Of a stretch of 43,182 bases of DNA, positions 38,640-43,182 are shown piece by piece (the stretch's first letter is position 1; every line of letters begins with the position of its first letter). The position numbers and the translations under genes are program-made. Below the pieces are notes generated by a model. That model did not search any database and was not told the DNA's origin. It saw only the letters and a list, made by a program, of their open reading frames with translations. The stretch comes from a virus: positions 1 to 43,182 of the IMG/VR virus record IMGVR_UViG_3300049482_000028. The stretch is one strand, 5' to 3'.

Positions 38640-38647
38640 CTTACTGT

Positions 38648-38998
38648 TTACGCCTCAACTGCCTTGTTGATGAGGTAAACGTGATCCTCATTCAGAATCA
38701 CCTGGATCGTCGGCTTAAGCTCATCCGACAGCTTCTTCCTGGCGTTCTCAAAGCCAGTCTTAACACTCTGTGGCTTCTTACCTGCAAGAGCGCCATCAGT
38801 AAGATCAACCTCTTCACCACGATTCTCACGAGCGATGAATGCATTAAGCTCATCAGTGTAAAGACCGCGCTGCTTGCTACCTGCCTGAAGCTCAGTGATA
38901 CGTGCGGGATCAAGAACAAGTGCCATTTTGGTATTCTCCTTAGTTGTATGAGTTGTTGTTGGTGCTGCTGATGCTGTTGCCTTACGTGGCTTTGCCAT
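38648..38998 (-). CDS. Hypothetical protein with two possible starts (116 or 92 aa)
   Basis: The ATG at 38998 follows GGTAGGTAAGTAG. A second in-frame ATG at 38926 follows AAGGAGAATACCAAA and may be the main start. The extra N-terminus is Thr/Ala/Lys-rich and low-complexity (KPRKATASAAPTTTHTTK). The core (ALVLDPARITELQAGSKQRG, then DGALAGKKPQSVKTGFENAR) is helical, and its end (IQVILNEDHVYLINKAVEA) resembles a small DNA-binding or modulator domain. No family is named. The 15-bp hairpin follows its stop. Confidence 0.65.
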   Translation of the reverse strand: MAKPRKATASAAPTTTHTTKENTKMALVLDPARITELQAGSKQRGLYTDELNAFIARENRGEEVDLTDGALAGKKPQSVKTGFENARKKLSDELKPTIQVILNEDHVYLINKAVEA

Positions 38999-39481
38999 CT
39001 ACTTACCTACCTTTTTCTCTAGAGCCTGCAAACGACTCTCGATATTAGATAACGCTTTGACGTAATCTAACTCTTGCCCCAACCTCCTTTCTATGACAGT
39101 CACCCGAACATCGAGTGCATCTGCACCCATCTTACGCCTTTCTGACGGTGCTGTCAAGTGGTAGGCTTCTCCGAGGGATTCAAGCTTAGGAGTGCCGTAC
39201 AACGCTACAACACTCTGCTGCCTGGGATTGCCTCGTTGGATAATTTCGATAGCCCCGATTTCCTCTAGGGTCTTGACGATTCTAGTGTAGTGCGCCCTAG
39301 AGAACTTCAGTTCATCGAAAACCTTTGTAATACCTCCGCGATAGACGAGATATTCCTGCCCTTGCACTTCTTCTACATTCGCTAGAGCTACTAGCGCCTC
39401 GTAGAATTGCAGTGAATAGCCTGGAACGACCGCCCCTGCATCCACAGGAGGCATTCTACGCCCTTTCTTAGCCGTTGTCAA
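38999..39481 (-). CDS. Winged-helix DNA-binding protein with C-terminal coiled coil (160 aa)
   Basis: Residues about 22-95 fit a winged helix: GYSLQFYEALVALANVEEV, then TKVFDELKFSRAHYTRIVKT as the recognition region, and EEIGAIEIIQRGNPRQQSVV as the wing. Residues 125-160 are a coiled coil suited to dimerisation (VIERRLGQELDYVKALSNIE). The TTG start at 39481 overlaps the upstream gene; an ATG at 39454 is an alternative. It could bind the repeats at 38421-38639, as a replication initiator or regulator would. That is inference. Confidence 0.65.
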   Translation of the reverse strand: MTTAKKGRRMPPVDAGAVVPGYSLQFYEALVALANVEEVQGQEYLVYRGGITKVFDELKFSRAHYTRIVKTLEEIGAIEIIQRGNPRQQSVVALYGTPKLESLGEAYHLTAPSERRKMGADALDVRVTVIERRLGQELDYVKALSNIESRLQALEKKVGK

Positions 39482-39764
39482 GGGTCACCCCAAATCCGTC
39501 TAAGAAGCATAGGCGGCACATCGTTGTGCCATTTACATCAATACACATAGCATTACCATCCGAAGTCTTAAGCGGTCTTTGATCCTTACAATCAGGGTTT
39601 GAACACACACCGAACGTCTGCCTTAGTGTGAACCACACTGTATAAGTTCGTGATTCAACTCTCGTTAGATCGTTAGCTTTCCTAGCCCGACTTACTTTCT
39701 GTGGTGCTTTTAGTAGGTTGTCGATAAAGTCTTTATCCAGTGGATTGCTCATAAGACTTTGCAT
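39468..39764 (-). CDS. Hypothetical zinc-ribbon-like protein (98 aa)
   Basis: Four cysteines in two pairs, FGVCSNPDCKDQRPLK and TMCRLCFLDG (with a further CID between), suggest a zinc ribbon in the C-terminal half. The N-terminal half is basic and helical (DKDFIDNLLKAPQKVSRARK). An in-frame ATG at 39752 is a possible start. It overlaps its neighbours on both sides, so it is likely coupled. A nucleic-acid-binding role is inferred. Confidence 0.6.
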   Translation of the reverse strand: MQSLMSNPLDKDFIDNLLKAPQKVSRARKANDLTRVESRTYTVWFTLRQTFGVCSNPDCKDQRPLKTSDGNAMCIDVNGTTMCRLCFLDGFGVTLDNG

Positions 39765-40017
39765 ACTCGTCGATAGTTATCCAAGCACAAGGTGCGAATC
39801 CTTCTTTCGACTTAACCCACGCTTTCCCATCATCAGTGTATTTGATAGAGAAATCTTTACCTTCAAGCATAGCAATTGTATGTTTAGCTAGCAATGCTCT
39901 GCTAAGTGGTTGCACTACCGATGGGCTATTCCACCACGATACCTGCTTAATCTCTTTGCCTTTTTCGCGGCTAACCAGATTACGTATCTGATCTTCCATC
40001 AATGTTTTGTAGGACAC
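39733..40017 (-). CDS. Hypothetical protein (94 aa)
   Basis: The GTG start follows AAAGGCGGTTAG; an ATG seven codons in is an alternative. The protein is small, basic at the N-terminus (DQIRNLVSREKGKEIKQVSW) and then mixed (EGKDFSIKYTDDGKAWVKSK). It overlaps the upstream gene by 38 bases and the downstream gene by 32, larger than typical coupling overlaps here. No family is recognised. Confidence 0.55.
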   Translation of the reverse strand: MSYKTLMEDQIRNLVSREKGKEIKQVSWWNSPSVVQPLSRALLAKHTIAMLEGKDFSIKYTDDGKAWVKSKEGFAPCAWITIDEYAKSYEQSTG

Positions 40018-40441
40018 CTAACCGCCTTTCCAGTTCATTCCGTTTGATGGTAACATTGGTGGAGTACAAACTAACGATTGCTGTACGCGGGATACCTAGT
40101 AGTTCGGCGTAATCAGTATACCTCTTTTCTTCCGCATCTTCTATTGCCTGTCTCTTACGCTTTCTTTCAGCACGGGCAGACTCTTCTGTCTCTAGTACAT
40201 GAGACAGCTCACTAGAGTAGTTATCCCAGAAATCCACGATTTCTCGGGCAGGTACCCAATGCTCTTTATCGCTCTCTACCTGCCTTATGTGTACTTCTGT
40301 GGAAAGGCGCTCATTGCCGAATTGCCTAACACGTCGGGTAGCAATGGCAACAACTTCTTTGCCGTTACGAGGGAACGTACTCTTAGGTCGCATATATGCC
40401 CAAGCATAGTGTTCCCCCGCCCAAATGGACTGTGCGTTCAT
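39980..40441 (-). CDS. Hypothetical charged helical protein (153 aa)
   Basis: The ATG follows AGGGTGAACCC. The N-terminal 75 residues include a small beta domain (GKEVVAIATRRVRQFGNERL, then VHIRQVESDKEHWVPAREIV). Residues about 80-125 are a highly charged helix (EESARAERKRKRQAIEDAEE). The end is a helix-turn-helix-like LLGIPRTAIVSLYSTNVTIK. The pattern would suit a nucleic-acid-associated regulator. No family is recognised. Confidence 0.6.
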   Translation of the reverse strand: MNAQSIWAGEHYAWAYMRPKSTFPRNGKEVVAIATRRVRQFGNERLSTEVHIRQVESDKEHWVPAREIVDFWDNYSSELSHVLETEESARAERKRKRQAIEDAEEKRYTDYAELLGIPRTAIVSLYSTNVTIKRNELERRLGVLQNIDGRSDT

Positions 40442-40692
40442 GGGTTCACCCTATCACACTCAGTATCAAAAGTCAAGCGTCCATCGAAGCATTTAAGGCT
40501 GCAATATAGCCCGATCCAGTAGGCGTGTGACTCTTTCATTTTATCGTGCATTATTCCGAACTCGTACAAACCGCCGATCCCGTTAAAACCACCACAGACG
40601 CGGCAACCAATTGCAGGTGGATACGTAATGTGTCTGCGTATGATCTGTGATCGGTTCTTCTCATCATATCTGATGTATCTAATCCGTGGCAT
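40438..40692 (-). CDS. Small zinc-finger-like protein (84 aa)
   Basis: The ATG at 40692 overlaps the upstream stop as TGATG; a GTG one codon earlier is possible. Cysteine pairs CRVCGG and CSLKC are spaced by about 35 residues, with GLYEFGIMHDKMKESHAYWI between, as in treble-clef or FYVE-like small phage zinc proteins. The N-terminus is basic (PRIRYIRYDEKNRSQIIRRH). Partner unknown. Confidence 0.6.
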   Translation of the reverse strand: MPRIRYIRYDEKNRSQIIRRHITYPPAIGCRVCGGFNGIGGLYEFGIMHDKMKESHAYWIGLYCSLKCFDGRLTFDTECDRVNP

Positions 40693-41000
40693 CACTCAGC
40701 CCTTGATACAACGGTTGTGCCGAACAATCGTAAACTAGTATTGAGGGTAAGGAAGCCATCTCCATCTTCTTCTATGTATAAACCTCCATAATTATTACGC
40801 TTAAAGAACTCCGCAAACGTAACCATTATATCGGTAAATTCCCACGCATCTTCTGGATGTATGCCTGTGCCTTTACATAGTGGGCAAGCGTCTGGTCCTT
40901 CATCTTCCATCCAGCCGCCTGCACCATCACAAAAAGCGCAAGGCCATTCGCCTGTTATCTGTGGCTCGTTGCCTGTTACGCCAGGTGGATAGTTACTCAT
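40692..41000 (-). CDS. DnaJ-type CxxCxGxG zinc protein (102 aa)
   Basis: Two repeats of the DnaJ zinc-centre type are visible, CAFCDGAGG and CPLCKGTGI, separated by an acidic spacer (WMEDEGPDA). They are followed by an alpha/beta domain (FTDIMVTFAEFFKRNNYGGL). There is no J domain, so this is a standalone zinc domain, as in several phage small proteins. It overlaps upstream and downstream genes by 8 and 1-3 bases. Confidence 0.65.
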   Translation of the reverse strand: MSNYPPGVTGNEPQITGEWPCAFCDGAGGWMEDEGPDACPLCKGTGIHPEDAWEFTDIMVTFAEFFKRNNYGGLYIEEDGDGFLTLNTSLRLFGTTVVSRAE

Positions 41001-41265
41001 TAGGTGTAATCTCCATATCTGCTAGACCGGAATCCTTCCGATAGAGTGACACTGCCTTGTTTGCAATGGGCTTGATGTTTACCCAGTATCGCTGACTGGG
41101 CTTTCCGTGTGTTGTAAAATAGAATTCAATTGTATCGCCAGCAGCTAGCACGTTCAGCTCAAATTCATCTGTGGATGCTGTACCGATACTAGTTGCCAGT
41201 AGGATGCGATCTTCCGGTGCATCGTAAATATCTACTGTCGCAAAGCTACGCTTACGCTCAGTCAT
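40993..41265 (-). CDS. Hypothetical beta-rich protein (90 aa)
   Basis: The ATG at 41265 is chosen because AAAGGAG lies six bases upstream; it overlaps the stop of the preceding gene by 8 bases. The chain (RKRSFATVDIYDAPEDRILL, then DEFELNVLAAGDTIEFYFTT) is a small beta barrel. No motif or signal peptide is visible. Function is unknown. Confidence 0.65.
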   Translation of the reverse strand: MTERKRSFATVDIYDAPEDRILLATSIGTASTDEFELNVLAAGDTIEFYFTTHGKPSQRYWVNIKPIANKAVSLYRKDSGLADMEITPNE

Positions 41266-41587
41266 TCCAATCTCCTTTGTGCAGTTTCGATGTAGCGAAT
41301 AGGTCGCTATCTTCAGGGCCAATTGAACGCCACTCTGCTAATTCCCATTCAACCAGCCACTTGAAGATTTCTGTGTGTACCCGATTAGATACACCGTGTG
41401 AAGAGTACTCTCCATCCCACGCATAACTCATTATCTCGATCAGTCCATAAATATCCACTCCAATGTATGCGAAAGGAATGTCTCTGGTCTTAATTCCAGA
41501 GTGTTGCGCCTGTGGAATTGTCACTCGATAAATCGTCTGGTTGTACGTTGCTACTGGTTCGTACCTATCATCGTAAAGGTCTAGCAT
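41258..41587 (-). CDS. Hypothetical protein (109 aa)
   Basis: The ATG at 41587 follows AAAGGAG by six bases, one of the best binding sites in the right arm. The protein is Tyr/Trp-rich and acidic (LDLYDDRYEPVATYNQTIYR, then FKWLVEWELAEWRSIGPEDS), alpha/beta, without cysteine clusters. No family is recognised. It begins a short run of tightly coupled small genes. Confidence 0.65.
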   Translation of the reverse strand: MLDLYDDRYEPVATYNQTIYRVTIPQAQHSGIKTRDIPFAYIGVDIYGLIEIMSYAWDGEYSSHGVSNRVHTEIFKWLVEWELAEWRSIGPEDSDLFATSKLHKGDWND

Positions 41588-41618
41588 CCTGCTCTCCTTT
41601 CAATGGTTTCTCTGGTAG

Positions 41619-41807
41619 TCAATCTAATCCTCCCCAATCCTGTCGTCCTGTGCTATCAACAATCTCATCCCAATAGTGCGCAATGATATCGGTAGCGTCG
41701 GAAAAGTCATCTACCTTACGCCGTTCGTGCAGCACCTTGTCACGCATTACATCGATGATTACTTCATCGACACCAATGATGCGTGTGATTCTCAATTCTA
41801 CGTACAT
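41619..41807 (-). CDS. Small hypothetical protein (62 aa)
   Basis: The ATG at 41807 overlaps the upstream TGA (TGATG); the longer in-frame start at 41846 would lie deep inside the upstream gene. The chain (YVELRITRIIGVDEVIIDVM, then ERRKVDDFSDATDIIAHYWD) is a small alpha/beta domain with an acidic C-terminus. Function is unknown. Confidence 0.55.
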   Translation of the reverse strand: MYVELRITRIIGVDEVIIDVMRDKVLHERRKVDDFSDATDIIAHYWDEIVDSTGRQDWGGLD

Positions 41808-42145
41808 CAGCAGCCCATTCTCCTTTCGGCAGCTTCTTCTGCCCATAGTTCCTGCATATCTTCATGCTCATCGTGGGTATAGAAATCTTCCTCTTTCATC
41901 CCGCGAAGATCCGGCATACCGCACGATGGGCACAAACCACGATCATGCATGTTTCGCTCCATTGCGAGCCATGTTCCGCTGTTCGGACGATCTTCATACC
42001 AATCAGGATCATCTTCTACATCTCCCTGTGTGAATACGAGTGGTTCGATATTCTGTCGTCCATCTTTACGTCGATCGTATAAATCCCACAAACGTAGGTT
42101 GTATTCCTTACAGTTCTGAAGTTGTCCACAAGTGAAGCAGATCAT
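41807..42145 (-). CDS. Hypothetical zinc-binding protein (112 aa)
   Basis: The N-terminus MICFTCGQLQNCKEY and a later LCPSCGMPD hold two CxxC pairs, enough for one zinc ribbon formed by distant halves. The middle is acidic (GDVEDDPDWYEDRPNSGTW) and the end helical and charged (EHEDMQELWAEEAAERRMGC). The start overlaps the upstream stop as ATGA. Role unknown; it is one of several small zinc proteins in this arm. Confidence 0.6.
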   Translation of the reverse strand: MICFTCGQLQNCKEYNLRLWDLYDRRKDGRQNIEPLVFTQGDVEDDPDWYEDRPNSGTWLAMERNMHDRGLCPSCGMPDLRGMKEEDFYTHDEHEDMQELWAEEAAERRMGC

Positions 42146-42384
42146 GGATAATCCAATCGTAGTCTGTCAAGTGCATGACAGGCATCGTCTACGCGATCAC
42201 GAACTTTTGTGTCATCTACGTGAAAATCCAACCATTCCTCGTTGTCGTATACGTTCTCTAGTAAACACCGTGCGATTCTTACAGCATCCACAGGAGTAAG
42301 ATCAGGTGCTATTGCATAGATACCCGCTTCAGCACGTGCCCTGCGTTCTAGCGTAGTTTTATCGGCTGCTTTGAACGGAATCAT
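42142..42384 (-). CDS. Hypothetical helical protein (80 aa)
   Basis: The ATG at 42384 lies within the end of the upstream gene (26-base overlap). The product is basic then acidic and all-helical (KAADKTTLERRARAEAGIYA, then DDACHALDRLRLDYP). No motif is visible. Tight coupling to both neighbours supports translation. Confidence 0.55.
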   Translation of the reverse strand: MIPFKAADKTTLERRARAEAGIYAIAPDLTPVDAVRIARCLLENVYDNEEWLDFHVDDTKVRDRVDDACHALDRLRLDYP

Positions 42385-42625
42385 CTTGCTTCACTCCAAT
42401 CTCAATGAGCCATGCGGTGTAAGCGGCAAAGACCTTGCTCTTTGTGCGGCCTGGATCTTTCTGCCCGTTTTCTACGAGAATTGCACGGGCCTGTTTTGCT
42501 GGTGACATACGCCATGTTGGGCCACCGGGCATGTTTACCTCCATCTTCAGCTTGTACCACACTTGCAGTAAACCAAATGCATTAATCTGCTCTGGCGTGT
42601 CTAGTATAAATCCTTCGTTACTCAT
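42359..42625 (-). CDS. Hypothetical protein (88 aa)
   Basis: The ATG at 42625 overlaps the upstream TAA; AGGAG lies nine bases before it, and an ATG two codons earlier is also possible. The chain (EGFILDTPEQINAFGLLQVW, then MSPAKQARAILVENGQKDPG, then TKSKVFAAYTAWLIEIGVK) is helical with a basic middle. Proteins of this style recur in small-gene arms of actinophages. No function known. Confidence 0.6.
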   Translation of the reverse strand: MSNEGFILDTPEQINAFGLLQVWYKLKMEVNMPGGPTWRMSPAKQARAILVENGQKDPGRTKSKVFAAYTAWLIEIGVKQDDSVQSSR

Positions 42626-42827
42626 TTTCATACACTCCTGTGTAGATGATGATTTGCCCATCGTTGTCATGGGAATAATCTCCGGGTACTTCACGAATCA
42701 TCTGCACGTCGTCGGTGTCCTGATAAGCCTGTTCTCTTGCGTGATCCACATCGTCAGCCCAGTAATAGGCTACGTTGACGATACTCATAGTGCCTTTGAC
42801 GATGTACGCGACTGCGTAAAGTTTCAT
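42618..42827 (-). CDS. Hypothetical protein (69 aa)
   Basis: The ATG at 42827 overlaps the upstream TGA as ATGA. The sequence (KLYAVAYIVKGTMSIVNVAY, then ADDVDHAREQAYQDTDDVQM) suggests a small alpha/beta fold. Its first strand is hydrophobic but too short and mixed to be a signal peptide. Function unknown. Confidence 0.6.
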   Translation of the reverse strand: MKLYAVAYIVKGTMSIVNVAYYWADDVDHAREQAYQDTDDVQMIREVPGDYSHDNDGQIIIYTGVYENE

Positions 42828-43182
42828 AGTGTAAGTGCATCTCCTACTTGTATGGGCCTGTAGTTGACCATCTCGATTGAAACGTTACGGCGCCAATCTA
42901 CCGTATCACCATTCGGCAGCTCCCTGTGGTCGTTGTTATGAACGTGTCCGTGAACGTTCAGATCCCACTCATCCGTCTTAATTAGTTCCGGTTCATGGGT
43001 AAACTTGACACGTACTACGCCGATTCGTGCTACGAAAGGTTCTAGAACTTTGTAGCCCATCTCTTCGTAGTATTCCACAGGACGAGTATCATGGTTACCA
43101 AGAATGAGCCGCTTTCTACCAGGAAGCATTCTTGCTACATCTTCCCACGTTTCACGCTTCATCCCGTACCACACTGTAAGAT
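42824..43182 (-). CDS. Calcineurin-like metallophosphoesterase (5' truncated at window edge)
   Basis: The frame stays open to the right edge, so the N-terminus, with the first DxH metal motif, lies outside. Visible motifs are the GNHD signature in RLILGNHDTRP, a His in KFTHEPELI, and the GHVHN motif in NVHGHVHNNDHRE. These bind a two-metal centre in phosphoesterases acting on nucleic acids, nucleotides or phosphoproteins. Many phages carry one among early genes. Its end overlaps the next start as ATGA. Confidence 0.85.
   Translation of the reverse strand, partial: LTVWYGMKRETWEDVARMLPGRKRLILGNHDTRPVEYYEEMGYKVLEPFVARIGVVRVKFTHEPELIKTDEWDLNVHGHVHNNDHRELPNGDTVDWRRNVSIEMVNYRPIQVGDALTL

Overview
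This window is most of a tailed, non-contractile-tail (siphovirus-like) bacteriophage genome. It has tight gene packing, almost every junction being an ATGA/TAATG overlap or a few bases, roughly mid-40s to 50% GC by eye, and frequent GTG/TTG starts behind AAAGGAGG-type ribosome binding sites. An actinobacterial host is the best guess but is inference. It rests on a secreted Rpf-type transglycosylase, a LuxR-type helix-turn-helix protein, a tail hub resembling the ReqiPepy6 Gp37 family, and the set UDG-PolA / primase-DUF3987 / Sak4 / Cas4-like nuclease. No integrase, tRNA, CRISPR array or insertion sequence was recognised.

The left arm (1-23.3 kb, all + strand) is the virion and lysis block. 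It opens with adhesin- or fibre-like minor structural genes, including a protein of 26 tandem 20-residue repeats with relatives on both sides. The order is then large terminase, Mu gp29-like portal, Mu I-like protease with a nested scaffold start, DUF2190-type decoration protein, major capsid protein, connector/completion proteins, tail tube, tail assembly chaperone with a -1 frame extension, tape measure (1259 aa), distal tail protein, tail hub, fibres, small membrane proteins (holin candidates) and an NlpC/P60-like endolysin. It ends at a 17-bp bidirectional terminator (23327-23373).

The right arm (23.4-43.2 kb, all - strand) converges on that terminator and carries DNA metabolism. Genes there are a RuvC-like resolvase, a family A DNA polymerase fused to a family-4 uracil-DNA-glycosylase-like domain, dNMP kinase, primase-helicase, dCMP deaminase, DUF669 SSB-like protein, Sak4-like recombinase, a Cas4/AddB-like Fe-S nuclease, HTH regulators, a SNF2 helicase and many small (often zinc-ribbon) proteins. 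The last gene, a metallophosphoesterase, runs off the right edge.

The most unusual part is 37.75-38.65 kb. First, a strong predicted promoter drives a 242-nt leader. That leader has an aptamer-like RNA closed by a 12-bp helix and two further hairpins that can pair with each other, placed just before a signal-peptide-bearing Rpf-like cell-wall enzyme: a candidate riboswitch. Second, a 304-bp gene-free stretch holds four long perfect inverted repeats (13, 12, 18 and 15 bp, two sharing an arm) and four copies of the 9-mer TCACTGTTA: a candidate origin, operator array or RNA switch. Several genes under 60 codons were recovered by reading gaps (10199, 4308, 21968, 26589 and 32287 starts).
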